Source of the DNA: Engraulis encrasicolus
Lineage: Eukaryota > Chordata > Actinopteri > Clupeiformes > Engraulidae
Assembly: GCF_034702125.1 (NCBI RefSeq)
Contig: NC_085865.1
Coordinates: forward strand, 25,477,567-25,541,566
DNA length: 64,000 nt
Direction of reading: 5' to 3'
The notes under the pieces were generated by a model that had not been told where the DNA came from, made no database searches, and saw only the letters and a list, made by a program, of their open reading frames with translations. Position 1 is the stretch's first letter, and every line of letters begins with the position of its first letter. Of the stretch, positions 10,758 through 21,257 are shown piece by piece. A program made the translations under genes and the position numbers.

Positions 10758-11734
10758 GTTCTTAGCTTAGTGTCTAGTTGTTGTTTTCCTGTATGTCATT
10801 ATTGATTCGTTTTTTATTCTTTAACGTGGGCAAGAAGTNATTTATTTCGTATGGATATGGATATGGAGAAGTGTGCGCGTTGCTATGGACGCTATGGACG
10901 CTGCAACATTGTTTAGACCTAGGCCTACTCGCAGAGCCAGCTGATAGATCTGCGGAAGTTTGCTGATTCTGCCGCTGTTCATGTGGACATTCCAAAAGAA
11001 GGAAGGATGTCTTGTGCTTCAGCCCGTGGTGCTGCACAGTCCAGACCGTAGAATGAAGAAAGACCGGCGTCTTCTTCAGAGTCACTTTGTGCACCGAAAC
11101 GTCAGTCACTTGAGCACCATAAAATAAAAAACCTCGAATAGTAGGCTATGTTGTGTGCTCCGGTCATCCCTGGGTCTAGTCACTGAGAAGTAGCCCAGTC
11201 TTTCTTCATTCCAAAAGAAGTTTTCAGCTTTCGAGGATGTAGAGCAGGGGTCGCAGTCAAGGCCAAGCGAAGGGAGAAGAAATGGAGATATAAGCCCTCT
11301 GTCCCAGCAATTATTATGGGAAACGTGAATTCGCTGACCAACAAAACTGACGAGCTGACTACAGTAGACCGCCCTGGTAAGAAACCAAAAGCTGTTTAGA
11401 GAAGCGAGTCTAATTTTCTTCAGGGAAACATGGCTAACTAGTCTTACTCATACTTCTAATGTTGACATACCGGGCTTCAGCGTAGTAAGACTGGAAGCCC
11501 AGTCTACACTGTATTCCCCAACAGTACTATGAACTAGAAAAGTTTACGCTGTAGTACTCAATATTGCAAAAATGTCCAGATGACATACACATTTTAGGTG
11601 TTCTCAACAGATTTTCAGGTACCAATAAATTAACTCTGGTTGGCGTTGTGTTTTTAAGTACAACTGACATCCTAACACAATGTCTTTGAGTTTGTAGATT
11701 GGAACTCTACTGGCATATGAGTGGTTAGATGTCA

Positions 11735-12235
11735 TGACAACAGCTGAGGCGACAATGGAGTAGTGGTTAAACAGCTGGTCTTCAACCTCAAAAGTTGCAA
11801 GTTCAATCCCCAACATGGAGATAACCTTACCTACTTTTATACTTCCTGGAACATGGTATGAAAATGTTCAGATGGCCACCAGACCCGTGACTCCAGTTTA
11901 ATTAGCAATATTTTTCACATTTAATTTCGAGCGAAATTACAAAAGAACAATGCTTAGGTAAAGCAAGACAACGTTTGAGCTGCTGTGGTCTGGATAGGGG
12001 AATGGCCACAAGATCAGAGGATTGCAGGTTTGAATCCTGTAATACCAATAAAAAAACACTCCAGTAGATATTGTTTATTTTTCCCGAAACTGTGAAAGTT
12101 ACAAATTCTTTAAATCATGTCAGTTGGAACTCTATGAGACTATGGATGTCAGCATGTTGTGCTTGGGCAGTCATGGACTAACAGTTAAGCAGTTTACCTT
12201 GAAACATGATGGTTACAAGTTCAATTCCCAGCACG
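11735..12235 (+). repeat. Three tRNA-like (SINE-type) modules
   Basis: Three stretches look like polymerase III B boxes, each preceded by a weak A-box-like stretch: AAGTTCAATCCCC near 11797, AGGTTTGAATCC near 12027 and AAGTTCAATTCCC near 12218. Spacing is about 190-230 bp. The set is repeated in unit 2 (about 25810-26320). No clean cloverleaf is visible, so these are probably old tRNA-derived SINE heads rather than tRNA genes. Confidence 0.4.
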
Positions 12236-12456
12236 GATGTTGGTTTAAAAAAATCACATTCTAACATTATTGTTTTGGTATGATGTCAGTTGGCCGGATT
12301 TGAAGTGGAAAGTACAGCTCTAGGCCACTTTATTAGAATAGCATGAAGAAGTTGATTTATTTCCATAATTCCATCAATAATGTTAAACTGTCATGGATTA
12401 TAGATTCATGGCCCAGTTTTTTAACTATTCCAATCATTAAATTGTTTATTTTTAAG

Positions 12457-13302
12457 TTACATATTTTGGTCTTCCAGCTGTGTTCCTTTTGAACTGTTTC
12501 GTAGGCCGGATGCCCGATCAGCATTTTCTTCACTCACCCCAAAATGTTTTCTCTCTCCGTCATCTCTATCTACATCCTCATTTCCTCTTGTTCTCATGTT
12601 TATCATCTCACCTTTGTTTTTCTCTCTGTCTTGGCCTTGATTGTTCCTGTGTTTGTCTAGTTTTTGTGTAGGCCTACTTGCTGCTTGGCTTTGCTCATGT
12701 CCCTTTTTAATTCCACCCCACTTGTCCCCTGCATTCATATCTCCAAGCAGGTCGTCCTCCAGTGTAGTTTTAGCCTGTGTCACTTGTTTTTCTGCTTTTT
12801 GTCTCTGTGCATCCTGGAGAAATGGTGGTTCATTTGATTGAATGATATCTTTCTTCTCTCCTCCATGTTGTCTCATGTCTGTCAGCCAGTCAATTTGTGT
12901 CTGCGTGCCACGCGATTTCTGTTTCAGCTCCGTCTGAGTGTGATCAGGGCTGCACTTAGGTGCCTCTATTCTCCTCCTGCGTCCATGTTCGATTTGCCTC
13001 AGCAATACCTGCTCCATCTCTCTCGAGTCCTGTCTGTTTTTCTCAAGCAGACGTTCCATTTTCTTTGTCATAGAGTTCCATCGAAATAAGTTTTCCAGGT
13101 GCCTCATCCTGTCCTCGTGCATTTTCTGGTTAGCTTCGTCTATCCTAAAGTATATATCCTTCATGTCCCTGAAATCCAGCTCCTCTTTGTACCCCTCCAT
13201 TCGCATCTCCACAGGTTTTCTCTCGTCACCTCTCAGAAAACCTATTAGCCGGTCGTTTAATTGGTCCAGCACTCTGTGCCGCTCACTCCACCAATTCTCC
13301 AT
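12457..13302 (-). CDS. Unrecognised coiled-coil protein, unit 1
   Basis: This is an open frame of 281 codons starting MENWWSERHRVLDQLNDRLI. I chose the ATG at 13302 because it has a favourable context (AACAACATGG) and because the open frame upstream has no other ATG. Upstream on the same strand are a splice-acceptor-like AG (CCTCAAACACAAG) and a donor-like AAG-GTAGGC near 13435, so a non-coding 5' exon is likely. The protein is very hydrophilic. The first 120 residues are heptad-like (MKDIYFRIDEANQKMHEDRM); the rest is Q/K/E/D-rich and probably disordered. There is no signal peptide, membrane segment or known domain. An AATAAA lies just past the stop (minus strand, near 12440). The second copy at 26539 is also intact, with five amino-acid changes over the longer 306-codon open frame. 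Confidence 0.6.
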   Translation of the reverse strand: MENWWSERHRVLDQLNDRLIGFLRGDERKPVEMRMEGYKEELDFRDMKDIYFRIDEANQKMHEDRMRHLENLFRWNSMTKKMERLLEKNRQDSREMEQVLLRQIEHGRRRRIEAPKCSPDHTQTELKQKSRGTQTQIDWLTDMRQHGGEKKDIIQSNEPPFLQDAQRQKAEKQVTQAKTTLEDDLLGDMNAGDKWGGIKKGHEQSQAASRPTQKLDKHRNNQGQDREKNKGEMINMRTRGNEDVDRDDGERKHFGVSEENADRASGLRNSSKGTQLEDQNM

Positions 13303-13582
13303 GTTGTTAAGATTGATCACCTCTGAGTCTTGTGTTTGAGGAAGACAGAGAAATACTATACATAGTCTGTGTTTCACTTCAGCATGAATAATAAATTAAT
13401 CATTGTAGACACAGTATATATCAAATGTAGCCTACCTTAGCCACCATATCACCACAAAAATATTATTGTATCATCCTAGCAAATGAGCTGCTGTCCTGTC
13501 AGACATGTCTTTCCAAATGAAGATTCCCCTTTGAGCAGCAACATTCCACTGTGGTCATTATGACATCACGCTTCCATACTAA

Positions 13583-13860
13583 GGTGCTGTTTCCACGTAG
13601 CAGGATATTTTTTAGCAGGGTATTTTTTTCTCCTGCTATGTGTAAACACAACATGTGGGGAAAAAAATCCTTCATTGTAACAAATGCGTTTCAGACCCCT
13701 AAACAGGATATTTTATTCTCCTGCTATTTTTTTCTCCTGCACATGGATTTTTAAATATCTGCTACGTGGAAACGGAAGGCCAAAACCAATGCAAAACCAA
13801 TACAAGCAGGAGAAAAAAATATCCACATATAAAAATATCCAGCTACGTGGAAACGGCACC
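13583..13860. mobile_element. PIF/Harbinger-like MITE, 278 bp (family B)
   Basis: It has inverted ends GGTGCTGTTTCCACGTAGC and GCTACGTGGAAACGGCACC with TAA on each side (13580-13582 and 13861-13863). Unit 2 has the single uninterrupted TAA at about 27662, so this is a precise insertion after the units diverged. The interior is A/T-rich, with repeated TTTTTCTCCTGCTA. Confidence 0.85.
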
Positions 13861-14566
13861 TAAGTGTCATCAGAGAGGAAAGAAGAGGAGAGCAGCAACT
13901 CCCCCTATTATGATGTCACCACGGCACCATTTTGGTTTTGGTAAAGCGTGTTGGCAGTGGTAGCCAGCGAGTACACAATACCCGCGTAGACCTTATCAGT
14001 ATGTGGTCATATTGAATTTTAAGGGATAGAAATTACCCACCAATGGAATCAGGAGAAATAGGCCTTTCAAATTACATTTGATAAGACACAATAAATATAT
14101 TTAAGTGTAATAAACATTCATTTTAAATAATATTGTTAAATAATCACCCCAATATTCATCTAGAATCATGCTTTTGAAAGGTTTCACCCATATTTTCAGA
14201 AATTTCTGTGGTAGATATTCACAATTTCGTGATCTACATGCAGAATGCAGAATGAATGTGATCTATGCTTCAAAAGTTATTGTAAGTTTATTGGCAACTG
14301 TAGGCCTACCTTTTGTTGTAGCCTGTATCAGCCCAGTGCTCTAATCATTCCATCATGCAATATTTTCTTAACCAATAACAATAAAATGTCAATGTAATTC
14401 ATAAAAATCAGTTATGTAAATAACAATGATTATAGCTGTGAAAAAATGATGTGGTGACTTTACAAATATGAATATGTTAATATGTGCTTATTATATTGTA
14501 CAGCTCCTTTGTTCTGCATAACAGCAAAATAACAGACACTGACACATATATATATATATATATAAT

Positions 14567-14732
14567 CAGGGTACGATTTGTTGAAGAACCAGAAGGGGGG
14601 ATAAGTTTCAGATTTTAAGCATTATCAATGGAGTAACATATTGCAAATATTCAAATCCTGTAGGAAAAGTGGAGGTATCAAAACCAGAAGGGGGGACAAT
14701 CCCCCCCATCCCCCCCTACAAATCGCACCCTG
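14567..14732. mobile_element. hAT-like MITE, 166 bp
   Basis: The ends CAGGGTACGATTTGT and ACAAATCGCACCCTG are inverted repeats. TATATAAT occurs on both sides (14559-14566 and 14733-14740), an 8-bp target duplication typical of hAT elements. It is absent from the equivalent part of unit 2. The interior carries GGGGGG and CCCCCC runs. Confidence 0.8.
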
Positions 14733-14856
14733 TATATAATCAATATCCAAGTTATTCATCATATATCATTCACATATTTATAGACATATTAGGCACATCA
14801 ATAGGGGCATGCATACAGTAGCAGTAATGTAGGCCCTACCACTTAACCATATAATG

Positions 14857-15065
14857 TAGCGTTTCTCAACGGGGGGCTCTACAGCTTTCCCCAGGGGGTG
14901 TTAGGGAAGCATAGTGGGTGTTGAGAGGGATACCACTGAGGATGGGTGCTCAGTTGCCATTGGGGAAGTTAGCCGCCTAGTTTTTTTAATAGTAAGGGGA
15001 TGTTAGCAGGCTTATGATGATGTCAAGGGGGCATTTTTTTTTTTAAAAAAGGTTGAGAACCACTG
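14857..15065. mobile_element. hAT-like MITE, 209 bp
   Basis: The left end TAGCGTTTCTCAAC and right end GGTTGAGAACCACTG are imperfect inverted repeats. The flanks ATATAATG and GTATAACG match at 6 of 8 positions. In unit 2 only the first 17 bases or so are present (28524-28540) before the sequence diverges, so the end of the duplicated region falls inside this element. Confidence 0.65.
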
Positions 15066-15358
15066 GTATAACGCATCACACAAAATGATTGACTATGAAG
15101 GAAATCTGAAATTACTTTTAGGTATACATGGACTACTAGACTACAAGTACATCAAAAAATTAAAACTTACTGGTACTTTAAAAAACTCCTGAGAATTCCC
15201 TGACCCCATCAGCAGACTATAGGCCTACTATAGGCCTATCTCCATCTAGGGGAACGGTATGACATATGCACCAGCGAGAATGCCAGCAAGTTTTGTAGCT
15301 CCGGGTTTTATGTCTGTTCTACTCGTCTTTCGTGTTGTTTTTTATGACATATTTTTCA
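15066..15358. other. Unique spacer before DIRS copy 2
   Basis: This A/T-rich spacer has no coding frame or recognised repeat. It contains the junction between the first flanking segment and the second DIRS element. Confidence 0.5.
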
Positions 15359-15530
15359 GTTCTACTTCCTTGTCTTCAGACCGCCAGACAGCGTTTCTTA
15401 CTGTGTGAATATCCTTGCGCTAGCCGCATCTTTTCCGAGAGTTTATATCAAAGTTGTCACCTCGTGACCGATGACGTGGCTCAAGTCTATAAATAGCCAT
15501 GCCCACGTCAAACCTCGCTTTTCGCTTTCT
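15359..15530 (+). repeat. DIRS left inverted terminal repeat and promoter
   Basis: Positions about 15379-15517 are the inverted counterpart of the right end of both copies. TATAAATAG at 15488 is a TATA box for the element transcript. The outermost 45 bases are complemented in the internal complementary region. Confidence 0.83.
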
Positions 15531-16106
15531 CGCACTTGCAGAGAGAACTTGTCCAGCCGTAATTAGGCGGACGCTGATTTACTCACGGAATAATTTTGAA
15601 TGACTGAATCGAATTGAAGTACTAAGGATACATCTTAAGGATTAACGTCTATACGAAACAGTTCACGGTAAGTTGTTGAACGTGCTGCAGACCCGCTACA
15701 CCGGTCGAGCACAGACAACGGCTAGTGAAGCTAGCATCAGTGTGCTAAAGTGTCACGAAACACCCGACACCGTGTGCACATATTGTACATACACGCACCC
15801 AATCCCCGGTGCAGTGTTATTATCTGGTACATTTACTACGCATGATAAAGCGACCCATCTGGTAAGTATTTGATTTAACGGAACAGGACTCGCCTCCCCG
15901 GATGCTATTGCACTCCGAACAGCTAACTAGCACGCTACCCTTGCCCCGGTGCAGCTAGAAATTGGCGCCCGTACCAGACGATTTTGCTACGGTTTAATAA
16001 CTGCGCTCACACCCCAGCGCACATAAAAACCGAATGAACAAAAGATAGAATTGCCAGACCCCGGCATTTTCATATCGCAACGCATTACAAAAAAAAGAAA
16101 AAAGAA

Positions 16107-16523
16107 ATGGCATTGATATGGTGCACCTTATGTGGCACACCCATGGATGTGAACGATCCTTATGATAACTGCCCAACTTGTCTAGGGATCAAACATCTCA
16201 GAGAAGCCTTGACTGATCCATGTTTACACTGCAGTCAGCTTTCCATACAACAACGGCAGGCACGCCTTGCTGGTCTTGAGGGTGAGACGGACTGTCTCCT
16301 TTCCAATACAGCCACTAAGAAGTCAACAAATACTGCCAAACGCAAAGCAGTATCTCATGCACCACAGAAAACCAAAATGCCCAAGCGCTCTGGTGCCTTG
16401 ACACGCAGAGTGGATGCATTATCTGACCATGTGACACAGATCAGAGAGCTACTACTGAGCAACCACAACTGCAGCCTCAGCCAAATAGTCGAGTACATCT
16501 ATGGCCAAAACACACCAAACCCC
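16107..16523 (+). pseudogene. DIRS gag, N-terminal part
   Basis: The ATG at 16107 opens a gag-like frame with paired cysteines at the start (CTLCG, CPTCLG, CLHCSQ), which suggests a small zinc-binding region. A basic K/R-rich stretch (about residues 70-100) follows, then a short helical region. The frame is cut at codon 139 or so by the 3.69-kb inverted-repeat insertion. Reading across the insertion continues in the same frame for about 20 codons (starting KCTRLNTECAAT), then meets a stop at 20277. The main gag body is in another frame, so there is also an indel. Confidence 0.72.
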
Positions 16524-17046
16524 AAAAAAATTGATACAAAAGGTTTTTCAACTGATTTCAGTACATCCAGCTGTCCTTACTAACATACTAAAAATCTAGG
16601 AAAATCTAACTTCAGGAAAGGTGTCATTTTCAAGATCAAAGTTTTAAAAAATAAGGGTTATTGCATGATAATTACATAGGCATGAATTAACATGTTTTCA
16701 GGATCTGTTTGGTTTGAGTGCTGTTAGGGTGGATAAAGACACTACTGCTATGGTAATATCCATGAGCTGTTTGTCAGGGCACATCATCAGTGATGAATCA
16801 TGGTGTCACTACGTATTTTGGGTCTTTCAGCAGCTGAACTGAATAGACAGCAGCCACTACATGTGTGGGTAGATGACGTGACGTGTAAATTTTGCTGTCG
16901 CAGGCTCTTAAAATTAAGTAAATTCATTCTTTCAAAATTGTCAATGCTTTAAATGATTAAACTAATGTCGTTGTTGTGAAAAAGTAATGTGTAATAAATC
17001 CAGAGCTTAAATAAGTATACTTAATTTTGAGTCAAATGTCACATTT

Positions 17047-18679
17047 GTCCTATGGTGTGACTGAGGCAAGCCTGGTTCTCCATATTAAAACATTTTTAAA
17101 TAAATAATCAAAGCTCAGTCATTTGTCTAAACAACCCTGGCATGTTTTTCAAGGTGTCTATTTTAGCAAGTGGCAATGCTTAATTTTTTTCCTGTTTTTC
17201 TGAGACCGTATGGACTTATGAAACTTTGTCGCAAAAAATAATGTCCTGTGGTGTGACATCATTTTTTGGTTAATTCTGTGGATAATTATCTATTGTCGAA
17301 GCTCCAGCTGTACATAAATTGTGACTTTAGACCCTTAAGAAGCCAATGGCAAGGGTGGATTTTAGATTTTTCTCTCAGAGTTCTTCAGTCAATCAATTAT
17401 GTTTTGCTACCACAAGATGTATTAGTTTTGTAGTCCTTTGGTGTGACAGCCATAAAATACATTTTGACAATAGTGTATATTTTTCATATTTTTTTCTTAT
17501 GTAGATGTATGAAAATGCATCTTACTAAAGGTGAAATTGTATTTCAGTTGGCAACGACATGGCTTTAAATTAACTCAAAAGCTCAAAAGTCCTATGGTGT
17601 GATGGTAAAAGTCCTATGGTGTGATGGTAAAAGTCCTATGGTGTGACACTGGAGTATCACACCAAAGGACAAACAGGTCACACCAATGGACTAGATATTT
17701 GAGAAATAGCTTTTAAAACAACTGGTAGTACATTTTTTTTTTTTTTTTTGACTAGATAAATATTGTGTATTCAAATTACTTATTCCTTTATTGGCCTTTG
17801 GAATTTATACTTTGATGCATTGTTGATGAATATTTGCTGTTGATTTTGGATACTGTCAAATGATCTAAAATGTCATTAATGGTGCTTTGAAACCATAAAA
17901 TATAACGGTAACAGTGAAGGAAAGATCAGTGAGAGATAGAGGAGTATAGATGAATAAAGTATGCTGTGGAGAGCTCAATATACAGCATAAATGTGCTGTC
18001 CAGCTTGAGATACCAAACAGGCACTGGCCACTACACACTACAGGTTCAATGGTGTGACAGTCATAGCATACCTACAAAAGTGTGATGGTCATGCTAAGGT
18101 CACCCTTCAGTATGAGTCTTATGAGCTCTGCAGGTTACATTCAATGACCGCATGGCTGTCATTAAGAGTTACGATAGGCTGATAATCGACGATTCAAAGA
18201 CTTATAAGTGTAATGTGTAGGTCCATATTGACTACAACATTATATTATGATCAAAAGACAAAATAATCATGTTGATATATTTGTTTCTGGCTCAGTTTTG
18301 CATTTCTGTCCTTTAGCGTGACATGAATGTCCTACGGTGTGACATGTTTTAAACGCTTAAATATTTGTTTGAGCTAAACAATATGTTTGATAAACACTGA
18401 ATATTGCATTAGGGAAGAACAAATTATCGTCCCTGAAAAGTTAGTATAAATTCGGACAATTTTGAACATTTAAAAGAAAGATATGCCTGTTTTTCCTCGA
18501 AGGTTTCTAATAATCTCACACCGAATGGGAAAAAAAATACTTAAATGGTAATTTCTCATTAAATAAAGACTTTAAAAAATTGCAATAAATATGAAGAGTG
18601 TAACAATGTTCATAAAACTCCATCAAGCCATTTCTACATTACTTAATATATTTATTTCTTAACATCACACCAAAGGACA
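17047..18679. repeat. Dispersed GTCCTATGGTGTGACA motif array
   Basis: At least eleven copies of a 14-16-bp motif are present. Plus-oriented: 17047, 17243, 17433, 17589, 17611, 17633, 18045, 18308, 18329. Inverted: 17657, 17677, 18665, and a degenerate one near 18513. Three copies at 17589-17648 are spaced exactly 22 bp. The sequence between copies is A/T-rich and otherwise unrelated, so this is a motif array rather than a simple tandem repeat. Confidence 0.75.
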
Positions 18680-18849
18680 TATTTTCAGCAAATTGCTTTA
18701 TCAACGTAAATAAATAATCAATGAATAGACCAACATTGTGACCACTTGGATTTTTTGAAAGATTAATTGCTGCACTACGTAGACATATACTTTTTTCCCT
18801 CATAAACAATGTTTTGTGAAAAAAATGTTTTTTACTGCCTATCCGTCAT

Positions 18850-19650
18850 CTACCCGTGTAAGTAGAGGGCAAGGTGAAACGGTTGGTACTGGAGACAGAC
18901 AATGTCCTGAAAGAAACATAGGGGTTTAGCATAGCTTTCAGGTAAGCCAGAGTAGGGCCTGTTGTAGCTTTATAGGCAAGGGTCAGGGCCTTGTATTCAA
19001 TTAGGGCATGAAAAAGAGGAGTGGCATGCAGTGACATTTGCAAAGGGCTTATTGCACAAGCTGGAAGACCAGTCAGGAGGGAGTTGCAGTAGTTCAGGTC
19101 AGATGGACAATATCAGAAGTTGAGTCATTCAGGTCAGATACAGTCTGATTGTATGTATATATATATAACAGTGAGAAGCGACATGACTGGGAAACTGAGG
19201 CTATGTGGTCAGAGAATGATAGATGGTCATCAACAATGACACCTAGATTTATTGTGGCCTTATTTAAGGCAACAGTAGCAGAATCCAAATTGAGTTTGAT
19301 ATAATGGCAACCTAAATCTCTGGCTGAGATCACCAGCAGTGCAGTTTGAGCGAGGCTCAACTGAAGGTGGCATTCCTTCATACTTGTGGATAGTTCAGAG
19401 AGGCAAGCGGAAATGTGTGCGTAGACCGTGGAGTCATCTGGCACAAAGTATAGGTATAACTGTGCTTCATTGGTGTAACAGTAGTATGAGAAGCTGTGAG
19501 AACAGATAACATGGCCCAGTGATGTGGTGTACATGGCAAATAGGAGTCGCAGCACCAGCCCTTAGGACACCTCTGTGGAGAGGCTATGATTTCAGGACAG
19601 CTGACCTTGCCCTTGATACATGCTAAGAATGATACCACCAGACTCAAAGA
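18850..19650 (-). pseudogene. L2-like LINE reverse transcriptase fragment
   Basis: Read on the minus strand, several frames carry the C-terminal half of an L2-type non-LTR reverse transcriptase. They include a degraded GVPQGSVLGPLLF-like box (near 19575), a broken YADD box (YTNEAQLYL near 19460), LNLGVIVDDHLSF-like text (near 19225) and the end region IEYKALTLAYKATTGP (near 18960). Frames switch several times, so it is dead. It sits inside the 3.69-kb element. Confidence 0.75.
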
Positions 19651-20229
19651 ATGTCTGGAAGAAGTTGAGAAACATACAACTCAATTATTTACATCTAAGA
19701 GAGATGTTAAATGATCATGTTTTGAAAAAAAATGCTAGCTGGTGTGTCTGCACAAAGAATTTTAGATTTACTACAAAACAAAAAGAGATGTGCATAATCT
19801 CATCTGAAGATATCTTCTGGTTTACTAGAAACAAAATAAAAGAGTAATTTTGAGCTTGGCTGTTTCAGATTTTGAGTTTTTGCATTTTGAAATGTAATGC
19901 ATATTTAATTAGATATAGTCCAATTACCATATTAAAACACAACATTTAAGAAAACTTGCAATACATTTTTTTCTCACGAATATGTGAGTAATCACCGGAT
20001 TAAGTTTCATGGTGATATCGGCAAGCTAAATTTTTTGGCCTATTCACCTGGAGTGTCTCTCGGCCCTTATAATAAGCCTATGGCAGCCATGTTGAAAATA
20101 ACTCATTTCCCAAAGTCAGATTTTACTAGATTTTTAGTATGTCATTTAGAAGGTCCAACAGTAATAGAATCCATAAAAAAAACCTTTTGTATCATTTTTT
20201 TGGGGTTAAACCCTAAATGTACTCGCCTA

Positions 20230-21169
20230 AATACAGAGTGTGCAGCCACAGCCACAGGCTCACACATCACAGCATGACTCTCACTCAAGTGATGAGGCCC
20301 CCCTACCTGCCTCACAACTTGACCCTTTCATTCAAACACTGCAGAGAGATGATGACACCCTTTCTCTGGCAGCCACCGATACTCTCTTCCCCATGGATAT
20401 GGGTGATTTTTCACTGCCAGAGGATATTACAAATTTTGACTCCTCTGCTACAGAGAGCGGGAGGGAGTCAGATGATGGTACTGAGGCTTCTGGAATAAAT
20501 GTCACCTTGCCAGGAGCTATTCAAATGGCTTTGTCGAAACTGAACATTGAACCTCTCTCTAGGGCCACGATGCAGACCAACCGCCTCTGTCGCTTGCCCA
20601 TGCAGAGCAATGACCTGGCGATTCCGCCATGTGATGATTTCATTAAAATGTTTACTGAGGCGCTAAAGGAGGCGGGTACCAGCAGAATGGATAGAGCAAC
20701 TAGGCTATTGGCGGCGATGGCGGAACCAAGCGCCGCTGGTCTGGGACCCATGCCACCAGTGGAACCAGCTGTAGTTTCCCTGGTTGTCTCACCTGATGAG
20801 GCTCTACGCACAGACCCTCGATGTCCTAGCCCAGAGTGCAGACGCACAGACAACTTGGTTTGCCGGGCATACAACACCCAAGCGACCATGGGCAGAGTTC
20901 TGAACACCATGGCACATGTTCTACTCGCTCTTCAGACTACAATTCAACCATCCTCAGATGCAGCCATGTCTGAATTGGTCGATACAGCGCTCCAGGGCAT
21001 TGGAGCCCTGGCTAAACAATGTGGGAAGTCCATGGGCTTACTCCTCCATGCCCGCAGACAAATTTGGGTGGCACAGTCCCCTCTTCCTGCCGCTAGAAAT
21101 GTTTCACGGCAACTGCCCTTGGCTCCAGGTCAGCTATTTGGTCCAGCTGCACAGGAGGCCTTAAATTGA
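20230..21169 (+). pseudogene. DIRS gag, main body
   Basis: About 310 codons of gag-like sequence are open to TGA at 21169. An acidic N-terminal part rich in S/D/T (about 20300-20490) precedes a predicted helical body (LPGAIQMALSKLNIEPLSRA through LAKQCGKSMGLLLHARRQIW). In the same frame after the stop, the proline/arginine-rich gag tail (KPRAAFKKPQPVPQPAFRGN) continues to 21442, overlapping the RT frame. So the TGA at 21167-21169 probably truncates gag. No ATG opens this frame; upstream it is closed at 20228. Confidence 0.7.
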
Positions 21170-21257
21170 CGCCAGCTCGCGTCCGAAACGCGATCCCAAC
21201 ATGTGAAGCCACGAGCTGCCTTCAAGAAGCCGCAGCCGGTGCCTCAACCTGCCTTTC

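Larger units (their letters stand above)
10758..14874. repeat. Duplicated flanking segment, unit 1 (matches 24845-28540)
   Basis: The segment downstream of DIRS copy 1 matches the segment downstream of copy 2 almost base for base, with small indels. It holds the coiled-coil coding exon on the minus strand and three tRNA-like modules. Unit 1 has two extra elements, a MITE (13583-13860) and a hAT-like MITE (14567-14732), which are absent from unit 2. An ambiguous base (N) is at 10839. Confidence 0.9.
16518..20207. mobile_element. Unclassified 3.69-kb inverted-repeat DNA element
   Basis: The ends are inverted repeats of roughly 110 bp at about 80% identity: the left begins AACCCCAAAAAAATTGATAC, and the right, read in reverse complement, begins AACCCCAAAAAAATGATAC. 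Both reach the shared ACATACTAAAAATCTAG. The host gag reads on across the element, so it is an insertion, but the target duplication is unclear (AA up to AAACCC). No transposase is visible. The interior holds an array of TCCTATGGTGTGAC motifs (17047-18679) and an L2-like LINE fragment. Confidence 0.65.

Noticed and set aside
10774..11109. 111-codon minus-strand frame next to the DIRS end (also 24861-25202)
   Set aside because: It is open in both units, but only because the units are nearly identical. There is no start context, domain or splice signal.
11797..11815. A functional tRNA gene
   Set aside because: Only a B-box-like stretch is convincing. The stems of a cloverleaf do not pair.
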